From Porphyromonadaceae bacterium UBA4277 (GTDB lineage: Bacteria; Bacteroidota; Bacteroidia; Bacteroidales; Muribaculaceae), in assembly GCA_002395965.1 (NCBI GenBank), contig DGVT01000063.1:47804-70110 (forward strand): a DNA stretch of 22,307 nucleotides. Reading direction: 5' to 3'. The translations under genes were made by a program, and so were the position numbers. Within the stretch, counting starts at the first letter, position 1. Each line of letters starts with the position of its first letter. The notes under the pieces are model-generated. The model was not told the origin of the DNA and made no database searches. It was given only the letters and a program-made list of their open reading frames with translations. Of this stretch, positions 7,166 to 14,855 are shown one piece after another.

Positions 7166-7876
7166 ATGAGCATATTACAAGACATAAAAAACAATATTCC
7201 AAACGCAGTGACAAGTCTGAACCTGCTGTGTGGCACCCTTGCAACGGTAGCGGCCTTCAGCTGCTTTGACGATGTGATGTGGGGGCTGCAAGGCTACCAA
7301 CTGGCATTCGTGCTGATAGCCTTAGGCGCCGTGGCCGACTTTCTCGACGGCTTCACTGCCCGGTTGCTTCATGCCGTGAGCGGAATAGGCAAGGAACTTG
7401 ACTCACTGAGCGACCTTGTAACCTTCGGGCTGGCACCGGCCATGGTTCTCTACAACATGATGCGTGCAGCCTACCCCGACAGCCTGCTGGCCTTTGCCGC
7501 AATGCTGCTGCCGGTGTTCGGCGCACTGCGTCTGGCTCGCTTCAACGTCGATACCAACCAAAGCACCACGTTCACCGGGCTGCCCATTCCGGCTAACGCC
7601 ATCTTCTGGATTGGCTACACGGCATGGCTGGCAAAGCATCACACCATCAGTCCATGGGTGAGCGTGGCGTGTGCCGTGGCACTGTCGCTGCTCATGGTGT
7701 GCAACCTGCGCATGTTCTCGCTCAAGATGCACAATCTCAGCCCACGTGAAAATTGGGCACAGTTTTTGCTTGTTATCACCGCCGTGGCTTGTGTTGCCCT
7801 GATGGGGCTGCCCGGCCTGGCAGTGACTATCGCTGTCTATGTTTTATTATCAACAGCTAAAACTGAAACCAAATGA
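7166..7876 (+). CDS. pssA: CDP-diacylglycerol--serine O-phosphatidyltransferase
   Basis: The 236-residue membrane enzyme makes phosphatidylserine from CDP-diacylglycerol and L-serine, the first step to phosphatidylethanolamine. The CDP-alcohol phosphotransferase signature DG-x2-AR-x8-G-x3-D-x3-D is complete: DFLDGFTAR, then eight residues, then GKELDSLSD (about residues 58-82). At least six hydrophobic segments follow the usual topology, and the N-terminus (IPNAVTSLNLLCG) is the family's usual opening. The stop overlaps the next start as ATGA (7873-7876), so the DUF4834 gene is co-translated. The promoter lies at 7125-7132. Confidence 0.94.
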   Translation: MSILQDIKNNIPNAVTSLNLLCGTLATVAAFSCFDDVMWGLQGYQLAFVLIALGAVADFLDGFTARLLHAVSGIGKELDSLSDLVTFGLAPAMVLYNMMRAAYPDSLLAFAAMLLPVFGALRLARFNVDTNQSTTFTGLPIPANAIFWIGYTAWLAKHHTISPWVSVACAVALSLLMVCNLRMFSLKMHNLSPRENWAQFLLVITAVACVALMGLPGLAVTIAVYVLLSTAKTETK

Positions 7877-8169
7877 AACTCTTGTTATTAATAATCCTGT
7901 TTATCATCTTCTTCCCCATTTTCAAAATGTGGATGATGATGCGGCGCGCTCGCCGTAGCATGGAAGACGCCATCTTAGAGGCTCGACGACGCAGTCAGGC
8001 CGAAAACTATGCCACCGAAAAGCGCTATGACTACCCCGCGGGTGAATATGCCGACTATGAAGATGTGGCCGGCAGCAGGCCAACGGCTAACGATGCCACC
8101 GGCAGTACAGCCACATCCAGACCGGCCGAAGAGCAAATCGTTGACGCCGAATTTGAAGACATTAAATAG
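7873..8169 (+). CDS. DUF4834 family small membrane protein
   Basis: Ninety-eight residues: one N-terminal membrane helix (LLLLIILFIIFFPIFKMWMMM), then a basic patch (RRARRSMEDAILEARRR), and a long acidic tail without clear structure ending AEEQIVDAEFEDIK. This layout and the FEDIK-type ending match DUF4834, a Bacteroidales family seen directly after pssA. It overlaps pssA by four bases. It probably anchors in the inner membrane with a cytoplasmic tail; its function is unknown. Confidence 0.82.
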   Translation: MKLLLLIILFIIFFPIFKMWMMMRRARRSMEDAILEARRRSQAENYATEKRYDYPAGEYADYEDVAGSRPTANDATGSTATSRPAEEQIVDAEFEDIK

Positions 8170-8179
8170 AAGTCAGTCT

Positions 8180-9169
8180 ATGGAAGAAAAAGTGCGAGCT
8201 CAAAGAAATAGAACGCTGACTGTTTCAAAGAGCGAAATCCCCATTTTAGAACGATTCATCTTATCTGCAAACGATATTAAAACGTCGTTTGCCGATGATT
8301 GCGTAATTAATGGAGACCTATTTGACTGTCTTGATTGCATTCCGAATAATTACTTTAATTTGATAATCATCGACCCACCATACAACCTTGATAAGGACTT
8401 CAATGGCAAAAAGTTTTCAAGCATGAAATCTAATGCCTACGAAGATTACCTAAGAAGTTGGTTCATTAAAGTTTGCGACAAGCTCAAGCCCGATGGCTCG
8501 CTTTATATGTGTGGTGACTGGAAATGTGCATCATCAATGCAAAGAGTTATCGAAGAGCATCTAACGATTATCAATCGAATTACATGGCAACGCGAAAAAG
8601 GAAGAGGAGCGAAAAGTAATTGGAAAAATTCGATGGAAGATATTTGGTTTGCCGTAAAGAATCCAAAAGATTATTACTTTGATGTTGAATCCGTTAAGGT
8701 TAAACGTCGGGTTGTCGCGCCTTATAAAGTTGATGGCAAGCCAAAAGATTGGGAAGAAACAGAGCAAGGCAATTTTCGCATTACATACCCCTCCAATTTT
8801 TGGGATGACATTAGCATTCCATTCTGGTCTATGCCCGAAAACACCGACCATCCAACCCAAAAACCGGAAAAATTATATGCAAAACTGATTCTTGCATCAT
8901 CAAAGCCTGGAGATAAAATCTTTGATCCTTTTTTAGGCAGTGGCACAGCTGCTGTCGTTGCCAAGAAACTCGGCAGAAGATATTGTGGTGTTGAAATCAA
9001 CCGCGAATATTGCCAATGGGCGGTAAAAAGGCTGATTAATGCAACTTCCGACAAAACAATCCAAGGCTATGTCGATAAAGTGTTTTGGGAACGCAACACA
9101 TTAAGCGACCAAAAGTCAAATAAATCAACAAAGATTACAGCCGAAGTTCAACCATCATTATTTCATTAA
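8180..9169 (+). CDS. Beta-class site-specific DNA methyltransferase (probably adenine-N6)
   Basis: With the ATG at 8180, 11 bases after the DUF4834 stop, the product has 329 residues; a longer frame exists but would overlap DUF4834. The catalytic motif IV DPPY is at 65-68, close to the N-terminus, HPTQKP lies near 230, and the SAM-binding motif I, FDPFLGSGT, is near 248-256. This order (IV, then recognition region, then I) defines the beta class. DPPY is commonest among N6-adenine enzymes. The recognition region 100-225 does not reveal the target. AT-rich codon use differs sharply from the GC-rich genes on either side. The endonuclease gene starts three bases after its stop, so the two form a type II restriction-modification unit. 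Confidence 0.9.
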   Translation: MEEKVRAQRNRTLTVSKSEIPILERFILSANDIKTSFADDCVINGDLFDCLDCIPNNYFNLIIIDPPYNLDKDFNGKKFSSMKSNAYEDYLRSWFIKVCDKLKPDGSLYMCGDWKCASSMQRVIEEHLTIINRITWQREKGRGAKSNWKNSMEDIWFAVKNPKDYYFDVESVKVKRRVVAPYKVDGKPKDWEETEQGNFRITYPSNFWDDISIPFWSMPENTDHPTQKPEKLYAKLILASSKPGDKIFDPFLGSGTAAVVAKKLGRRYCGVEINREYCQWAVKRLINATSDKTIQGYVDKVFWERNTLSDQKSNKSTKITAEVQPSLFH

Positions 9170-9172
9170 GCC

Positions 9173-10345
9173 ATGAATGGGAATGTACATATATTTGTCG
9201 ATTTCATAGAAAGAAACAAAGCTGTCAACACTAAAGAGCAAATGATAGAACTCGTTTGCAACAATTTCACTATGGTGAAAGATGGTAAAGCTCTATATCA
9301 CACAGATTTCTTTGCCGTCGTTTTCTGCTACAGTAAAAACAATTCTTTTAGCAACGCAGTATTATCTCTTTCAAAACTTGAGAAATACGATCACATCCCT
9401 TGCTTTGTTGTTGTAGTAAAAAAAGATGTTGACAATGTCATATACATGATTAATACAACATTCCTAAACAAAATAAGCCACAGTTCAAAAGACTTAAGGG
9501 TTGACAATATCAAAGGCAGCTTGCTTGGCAGTGACATTCGCAAGAATTTTGAAGAAATCGGAAAGAGCAACAAGCCTTCGGATTTTGATGATTTATTCTC
9601 TTATCACCAGGGTTTTACATGGCAAGAAAATCTTGAAAGATTGGTCGAAAGCACTAATCAAATCAAGCCCCAAAAACAAAAAGCCATATTAGGTAAAGTC
9701 GAGCAAGACAACCTTTTCAAGGCACCGGAGAGAGCTAAAGAATTTATTAATTCAGAGGATTATATCACTCTTGTTGACGATTTGCGTAAAAGATGCGAGG
9801 AAGTGAAAGATGCCATTTTAGTTGCTTCTCGCATCGACAATGTCAATATTCGTGGAAGGCTCATTGAAGTTATCATAACCTCCAGTAAAGAAGAACGTAA
9901 TCAGCTATTAATTAACTTGAAGAGAGCCGAAAGCCTTCTTCCCACCTACGACACAAAGAATGAATTAGGAGACTACATTCGTCGTTTTGACAAAGCCGAC
10001 ACATACACAGACATTAAGACTAAAGTGTTGTATCTCGACTCTAACCCTAAAGCCTATAATATTGATAAGTTTCTTGAGTGCATGAGCAAAGAAAAAACAG
10101 TCTTTATGTTTTTCTTCATTGGTATTGATGAAACCGGAATAATGAACACGGCATTAGTATCGGTGTTTCATGATCAATTACAAGAAACGACATTACTACA
10201 GCATCATTGGGCTGGCAGAGCCACCAGGGGCGTTGCACAGTTTAACGGGAAAACGATAAACGACATCCTAAATGACAATACATTTAAAAACAACATATGT
10301 GAAGTAAAATCCAAGGAATTCTTAAAAACACTCTTAAAACGCTAA
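9173..10345 (+). CDS. Putative type II restriction endonuclease partner
   Basis: The 390-residue soluble protein follows the methyltransferase gene after three bases and shares its AT-rich composition, so it is most likely the cognate nuclease. No signal peptide or membrane segment is present. No textbook PD-(D/E)xK site stands out. The best candidate is the stretch from about residue 264 to 284 (NELGDYIRRFDKAD, then YTDIKTKVL, with D280 and K282), which could supply a D...(D/E)xK set just before a beta strand. Residues 55-120 (FCYSKNNSFSNAVLSLSKLE onwards) look like an alpha/beta domain. It ends 12 bases before the lipoprotein gene. The call rests on context; the nuclease fold should be treated as unproven. 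Confidence 0.68.
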   Translation: MNGNVHIFVDFIERNKAVNTKEQMIELVCNNFTMVKDGKALYHTDFFAVVFCYSKNNSFSNAVLSLSKLEKYDHIPCFVVVVKKDVDNVIYMINTTFLNKISHSSKDLRVDNIKGSLLGSDIRKNFEEIGKSNKPSDFDDLFSYHQGFTWQENLERLVESTNQIKPQKQKAILGKVEQDNLFKAPERAKEFINSEDYITLVDDLRKRCEEVKDAILVASRIDNVNIRGRLIEVIITSSKEERNQLLINLKRAESLLPTYDTKNELGDYIRRFDKADTYTDIKTKVLYLDSNPKAYNIDKFLECMSKEKTVFMFFFIGIDETGIMNTALVSVFHDQLQETTLLQHHWAGRATRGVAQFNGKTINDILNDNTFKNNICEVKSKEFLKTLLKR

Positions 10346-10357
10346 AAAACACCGATT

Positions 10358-11812
10358 ATGAAACGAAATAAAGTATTCATTACACTATTGCTCTCAATGG
10401 CACTGATAACGGTCACCAGTGCCCTGTGGTCGTGCAGCAGTTCTCCACTGGAGAAGGCCATCAAGCAGGCACTGGTGCAGCAGGATACCACCCAGGCACG
10501 GTTCGACTCGATCTGCAGCATCATCAAGGCTTATCCTGAACGCTACAAAGACTATCTGACCGACGACGGACAAATCGACATTGCCGCCCTGGCCTCGCTC
10601 ATCGAGGAACAAGGGGCCAGCCTGCGCCCGCCCATGCACTGGAACGTCACGCAATATGGCCTGCAGCAGTTGTCGCTCACCATCTACTTTGAGCGCAGCG
10701 GCTCGATGGTGCCCTACGACGCCCCCGGCGGCCGCGGCCAGCTCAAGAAAGCTGTCAACGACCTCATCAACCACTTCCCGTCGGGCAACGTGGCCATCAA
10801 CATCGTGAACGACGGCATCTACCCCTATCAGGGAAGCATCGACCAGTTTCTGCAAGACCGCAACATCTATGCCAGCACGCAGGGCGTGGGCAACGCCTCG
10901 TTCACCGACTTCCAGAAGATTTTCAACGACATCCTTGCCGCACAGCGCCCCGGCAACGTGAGCGTGCTGGTGACCGACCTCATCTACTCGCCTGCCGACA
11001 CTCGCGACGTGAGTGTGGAGAAAATCTTCAACGAGGAGAACAGCCTCGCCACACGCATCTTCAAGCAGTACAAGGGCAAGTCGATCATCGTGCATCAGCT
11101 CATGGGCGACTATCAAGGCAAATACTACCCATATAACAACCAGCCGTTTAACTACACCGGCCAGCGACCCTTCTACCTGCTCGTGATTGCCGACACGCCC
11201 GTCATGGATGCCATGGCAGCCGGTGCCGACTATGCCCAGTTTATGCAACCGGCGGCCCTGCGCAACAGCTACCGCTTCAATCAGGCCGAAGCCGCTGTCG
11301 ATTATTGCGTAATACCCGACTGGAAAGACAATGCCGGACGATTCCGCGTCGATCACCACGATGCAGCCCGGCTCACCCGCTGCGAGGGCGACAAGACCAC
11401 CGGCATCATGTGCTTCACCATAGCAGTGAACCTGAGCAGCATGCACAAGTCGGCACAGTTTCTCGCCGACGCCGCCAACTATCAGCTGCACTCCACCAGC
11501 GGCTTCACCATGAAGGTGGTGCCCGTTGACCAAAGCATGATTACCGGCAACAACCGCTCCTACCTCGACGGCAAGACACACCTGATCACCCTCACCGGCA
11601 AGCTCACCGAGCCGCGCGACGAAATCACCATCTCGCTTGCCAACGACTTCCCGGCGTGGATCGAGCAGAGCACGGCACAGAGCGATGTCAACCCCGGCGC
11701 ACCGGACTTTGCCACCACCACGTTAGGCCTGAAAGAGTTTCTCACAGGCATTGCAAGCGCATTCGGCTCAGGCGGTAACTACACCACCATCAAGCTGCAC
11801 TTGGAACGCTGA
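10358..11812 (+). CDS. Lipoprotein with a vWA-like domain, first gene of the tubulin/actin-like operon
   Basis: A 484-residue protein with a lipoprotein signal (LWSC, Cys26, then SSS), so it is probably lipid-anchored on the periplasmic side or in the outer membrane. After a helical region, LSLTIYFERSGSM (E112-R-S-G-S116) sits where vWA domains carry the metal site DxSxS. The following helix (GQLKKAVNDLINHF) and the later strand SVLVTDLIYS (T206, D207) fit the vWA order. The first Asp is replaced by Glu, so metal binding may be altered. The C-terminal half (370-484) is beta-rich with LTGKLTEPRDEITISL. GC-rich codon use matches the genes downstream. It begins 12 bases after the endonuclease, so the operon promoter is hidden inside or ahead of the restriction genes. 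The vWA call is by motif only. Confidence 0.7.
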   Translation: MKRNKVFITLLLSMALITVTSALWSCSSSPLEKAIKQALVQQDTTQARFDSICSIIKAYPERYKDYLTDDGQIDIAALASLIEEQGASLRPPMHWNVTQYGLQQLSLTIYFERSGSMVPYDAPGGRGQLKKAVNDLINHFPSGNVAINIVNDGIYPYQGSIDQFLQDRNIYASTQGVGNASFTDFQKIFNDILAAQRPGNVSVLVTDLIYSPADTRDVSVEKIFNEENSLATRIFKQYKGKSIIVHQLMGDYQGKYYPYNNQPFNYTGQRPFYLLVIADTPVMDAMAAGADYAQFMQPAALRNSYRFNQAEAAVDYCVIPDWKDNAGRFRVDHHDAARLTRCEGDKTTGIMCFTIAVNLSSMHKSAQFLADAANYQLHSTSGFTMKVVPVDQSMITGNNRSYLDGKTHLITLTGKLTEPRDEITISLANDFPAWIEQSTAQSDVNPGAPDFATTTLGLKEFLTGIASAFGSGGNYTTIKLHLER

Positions 11813-11822
11813 GAGGGCAAGA

Positions 11823-11904
11823 TTTTGCGAATTCCGACATTTTTCTCAAAAAAATTTTGCGAATTCCGACAAAAAGCGACAAAAAAATTTTGCGAATTCC
11901 GACA
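11823..11904 (+). repeat. Three tandem copies of TTTTGCGAATTCCGACA
   Basis: The identical 17-base unit starts at 11823, 11855 and 11888 (periods 32 and 33), with A-rich spacers between. It fills most of the 147-base gap between the lipoprotein gene and the small membrane protein gene. An open frame runs through it, but the repetitive KKFCEFRQ translation is not credible as protein, so translation is taken to start at 11960. It could be an RNA or protein binding array or a remnant of repeat expansion. Confidence 0.85.
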
Positions 11905-11959
11905 AACCACTCGGCGCAACATCGATAAACTATTAACACAGAATAAAATAGCTCTTGAT

Positions 11960-12409
11960 ATGAAAAAGCAACATCTCATCTATCTCATTGCAGGCATCGT
12001 GCTCACGGTGCTATTCTACGTCATGCGCGTGAATGCCTACGAGGCCGTTTATGCCGTGTCGGGCTTCAGCGACCAGCTCTACAATCTCGGGCTGTATGAA
12101 ACCATTCCGCTCATCACCATCGCCGTGGCATGGGCCATGGCAGGCATCTACTACTACGCCATCAACTCGGTGCGCTTCGACCGCTGGTATCACTGGCTCG
12201 TGATGTTAGCATTAGTGGTGCTGATAGCACCCATCGCAGGCTATGCGATCAACAGCCACGTCTTCGACGAGAATGGGCTGAGCTATGCGACCGAGTCGCT
12301 CACCTTTGAAATGGTGAACATGATGTGGGCCGCCGTGCTCTTTGTCGTGGCATCGTTCTCGATGCGCTGGTGGAGCACCAACTGCCGCCACACTCCCATC
12401 CCACAGTAA
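11960..12409 (+). CDS. Small multi-spanning membrane protein, function unknown
   Basis: The 149-residue product has four likely membrane helices: about 5-24 (LIYLIAGIVLTVLFYVMRV), 50-70 (PLITIAVAWAMAGIYYYAI), 79-98 (WLVMLALVVLIAPIAGYAI) and 118-135 (MMWAAVLFVVASFSM). Loops are short. The start at 11960 follows the tandem repeats and opens with MKKQ, a normal membrane-protein start; an upstream in-frame ATG at 11825 would translate the repeats. It is the second gene of the operon and ends 20 bases before the tubulin-like gene. It may serve as the membrane anchor for the cytosolic nucleotide-binding proteins encoded downstream; this is inference. Confidence 0.72.
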   Translation: MKKQHLIYLIAGIVLTVLFYVMRVNAYEAVYAVSGFSDQLYNLGLYETIPLITIAVAWAMAGIYYYAINSVRFDRWYHWLVMLALVVLIAPIAGYAINSHVFDENGLSYATESLTFEMVNMMWAAVLFVVASFSMRWWSTNCRHTPIPQ

Positions 12410-12429
12410 TAAGTCAAATTCAGAATATC

Positions 12430-13944
12430 ATGCGTCTATTTCTTTTAGCAATAGGAGGAACCGGCTCACGGGTGCTGAAGTCGCTGCTGATGCTCTCGGC
12501 CGCCGGTGTGCGCCCCGTAGATGAAGACGGCAAGCCCGTCCCCAACCTGGAAATTGTGCCCGTTATCATCGACCCGCACAAGAGCAACGAAGACCTCAAG
12601 CGCACTGAGGCGTTGCTGACCAACTACCGCACCATTCGCAACAGGCTCTACGGCAACGAGGTGAATGTAGAAGGCTTTTTTGCCAACCGCATCGTCACAC
12701 TGCGAGAGATCATGAGCGACAGCACCATTCAGCTCAACGACACGTTCATCTTCAATCTCAGCGCCGTGGAGCGCGAGAAGTTCCGCGACTTCATAGGCTA
12801 CGACACCATGAACGAGGCCAACCAGGCGCTCACCTCGCTGCTCTTTGCCGACTATCAGCTCGAGAACAAGATGAACATCGGCTTTGTGGGCTCGCCCAAC
12901 ATAGGCAGTGTGGCACTGAACGAAATCAAGGACAGCGACGAGTTCAAGGCTCTTGCCAATGTGTTCAACGCCGGCGACCGCATCTTCTTCATCAGCTCGA
13001 TATTCGGCGGCACAGGTGCTGCCGGCTTCCCCATCATGGTGAAGAACCTGCGCCAGGCCAAGAACTTAGAGATCAACAACCGCGATGTGCTGCGCCGCGC
13101 ACCCATAGGCGGCATCACCGTGCTGCCCTACTTCAACATCGAGCACAACGATGACCACCGCATCGACAAGGCCGACTTCATCGTCAAGACCCAGAGCGCA
13201 CTCTACTACTACAAAGAAACGCTGACCGGCGCCAACGACAGCGACCTGAACGCCATCTTCTACATTGGCGACCAGGAAGTGTCGAAGCCCTACGCCTACG
13301 ACCCCGGCGAGCACGGCCAGCGCAACCGCGCCCACCTCATCGAGATGGTGGCGGCACTGGCACCCCTCAAGTTTGCCGGCATCGCCGACAGCCGTCTCAC
13401 CGACCAAAACGGCTACCCGATGCCCACCATGGCATTTGAATTCGGGCTGGAGAAAGATGTGCGCGACATCGACTTCCTCGCCTTCGGGGCAAGCACACGC
13501 CGCCTCATCTACGAGCCGCTCGTGCGCTTCCACCTGCTGTTCCTGTTCCTGCGCACCGGGTTACGCGGCATGATAGGCCAGGGATTCACCGAAGACGAGC
13601 CCAAGCTCAAGAGCGACTTCCTCACTTCGCAGTTCTACCGCACACTCACCGACCAGTTCATGCGCGGCTATGTGGAGTGGCTCAGCGAGATGTATGACAA
13701 CAACCGCAGCGTGCAGCTGTTCAACATGGGCGAGAACGACATGAGCAACGCAATCCACCATGTGCACACGCGCAAGACGCTGCTCGGGCGCAAGACCGTG
13801 GACAACAACACCTTCAAGGCCGAGATGAACCGCCTGAGCCGCGATGCCAAGTACAGCACCCGCACCACCGAGTACAAGCTGCTCGACCTGTTCAACCGCG
13901 CCGCCACCACCATCGTGCGCGACCGCTACGAGAACATCAATTAG
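12430..13944 (+). CDS. Tubulin/FtsZ-superfamily protein (tubulin_2-like)
   Basis: The 504-residue protein opens LFLLAIGGTGSRVLKSLLML, a Rossmann-type first loop (GGTGSR, residues 9-14). At 193-199 it carries GGTGAAG in the setting FFISSIFGGTGAAGFP, the tubulin/FtsZ signature loop (family consensus GGGTG[ST]G) that holds the nucleotide phosphates. The spacing of about 180 residues is longer than FtsZ's (about 90-100), as in the large 'tubulin-like doman-containing' families. VRFHLLFLFLRTGLRGMIG near 360-380 is a hydrophobic helix. The C-terminus is basic and helical. The ATG at 12430 was chosen because the longer frame overlaps the previous gene. Polymerisation cannot be judged from sequence. 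It ends just before the AT-rich insertion that separates it from the actin-like gene. Confidence 0.8.
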   Translation: MRLFLLAIGGTGSRVLKSLLMLSAAGVRPVDEDGKPVPNLEIVPVIIDPHKSNEDLKRTEALLTNYRTIRNRLYGNEVNVEGFFANRIVTLREIMSDSTIQLNDTFIFNLSAVEREKFRDFIGYDTMNEANQALTSLLFADYQLENKMNIGFVGSPNIGSVALNEIKDSDEFKALANVFNAGDRIFFISSIFGGTGAAGFPIMVKNLRQAKNLEINNRDVLRRAPIGGITVLPYFNIEHNDDHRIDKADFIVKTQSALYYYKETLTGANDSDLNAIFYIGDQEVSKPYAYDPGEHGQRNRAHLIEMVAALAPLKFAGIADSRLTDQNGYPMPTMAFEFGLEKDVRDIDFLAFGASTRRLIYEPLVRFHLLFLFLRTGLRGMIGQGFTEDEPKLKSDFLTSQFYRTLTDQFMRGYVEWLSEMYDNNRSVQLFNMGENDMSNAIHHVHTRKTLLGRKTVDNNTFKAEMNRLSRDAKYSTRTTEYKLLDLFNRAATTIVRDRYENIN

Positions 13945-14007
13945 ATAAGCCAAGGTCAGTTACACAATTCAAGATAGCATTTAGAATAAACTAACCATAT
14001 TGAAAAA

Positions 14008-14053
14008 GTTACATATTTGCAACTTACATCTATGTAACTTTTTCATAGATTTG
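14008..14053 (+). promoter_or_regulatory. Palindromic promoter of the ATPase unit, copy 1 (diverged)
   Basis: GTTACATATTTGCAAC (14008-14023, imperfect dyad), then TTACATCTATGTAA (14024-14037, near-perfect dyad), then the -7 box TAGATTTG (14046-14053). The order and spacing match copy 2 at 16161-16205. It lies 30 bases before the relic ATPase start at 14084, so it once drove that gene and could now drive the toxin cassette. Confidence 0.75.
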
Positions 14054-14083
14054 CAGCCTAAGAACTATAACTGACAGAGGATT

Positions 14084-14113
14084 ATGATTTCACAATTTCA
14101 ACAAGGCCCATAG
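14084..14113 (+). pseudogene. First nine codons of a second ATPase copy, cut off
   Basis: The frame gives MISQFQQGP and a TAG. It corresponds to the first nine residues of the intact ATPase at 16236 (MVSPFQYGS) and has the same promoter arrangement upstream. After these codons the sequence turns into an Rhs C-terminal coding sequence in another frame. This is the 5' stump of a disrupted paralogue. Confidence 0.7.
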
Positions 14114-14855
14114 GTCGCACCCCCACGCAGGACCGCCTCGCCGAGAAATACTACCACATCTCCCCCTACGCCTGGTGCGCCGGGAATCCTATCAGCTATG
14201 GCGATGACGATGGCGAAGACATTATAATAAGAGGCAAAAACAGTTCAAGCGTCACATTCACTACCAACCAAATAAGTGTCAACGTCAATGCGGCACGATT
14301 AGGAGTTGACTGGGGCGGGAATTACACTCTTAAGGGACGTGAGGTGCTAAGTGCCGGTCTTGATCTTGCAGGCATAGTAGATCCCACAGGTGCGGCCGAT
14401 GCCACAAATACAGCATTACAAGTCAGCAATGAGGAATGGGTTGGTGCCGTAATAAGCGGTTTGTCAATCATTCCTTATATTGGTGATATAGCCAAAATAT
14501 TTAATATTAAGAAAGATTACAATATAATAAAAACAGCCATTCAGAATTTTCGGAATTCACATAAAGCACAAAAAAGCTTTTCTGACATTTTAGAGTCTGC
14601 TGAATTAGGAAGAATTACGAAAGGCAATACTAAAACTTCAGAAAGCAAGGCGGTTTTAAATCAGCAGAGAAAGACTTTAAAGATCTGAAACTCTCTGAAG
14701 TTAAAACATTTTCCACCAAATATGGTAAGGCAAAGAGAGGTGTTAATTCTAATGGAGAAACTATTATTTTAAGACGAGGGAGTTCCGATGGAGCACCGAC
14801 TATTGAAAAGCAAGTTAATGGTCACAAAAAAATTGAAATAAGGTATGATGACTAA
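14113..14855 (+). pseudogene. Orphan Rhs C-terminal toxin tip, frameshifted
   Basis: The frame open from about 14071 gives GRTPTQDRLAEKYYHISPYA, then WCAGNPISYGDDDGEDIII. This is the last 30 or so residues of the Rhs repeat-associated core. Next comes a pre-toxin region with DLAGIVDPTGAADA and a hydrophobic VGAVISGLSIIPYIGDIAK (about 14440-14500). The frame stops at 14688. A frame shifted by one base continues from about 14650 as GGFKSAEKDFKDLKLSEVKT, then GETIILRRGSSDGAPTIE and a KIEIRYDD end at 14855, which looks like the true toxin C-terminus. The break lies between the frame-3 stop at 14631 and about 14650. The long Rhs shell is absent, so this cassette cannot be delivered from here. An internal GTG at 14344 could start a shorter product. 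The toxin activity is not recognised. Confidence 0.75.

Noticed and set aside
10394..11581. 395-codon open frame antisense to the vWA-like lipoprotein gene
   Set aside because: Its Val/Ala/Gly/His-rich translation is the usual mirror of a GC-rich coding strand, and the sense gene has a signal peptide and motifs. No separate evidence supports it.
11825..11960. N-terminal extension of the small membrane protein
   Set aside because: The extension would translate the tandem repeats into KKFCEFRQ units; the ATG at 11960 opens a normal membrane helix.
14344..14688. Stand-alone 114-residue gene starting at GTG
   Set aside because: The same frame is open further upstream with Rhs core sequence and continues after a frameshift, so it is an internal piece of the toxin tip.
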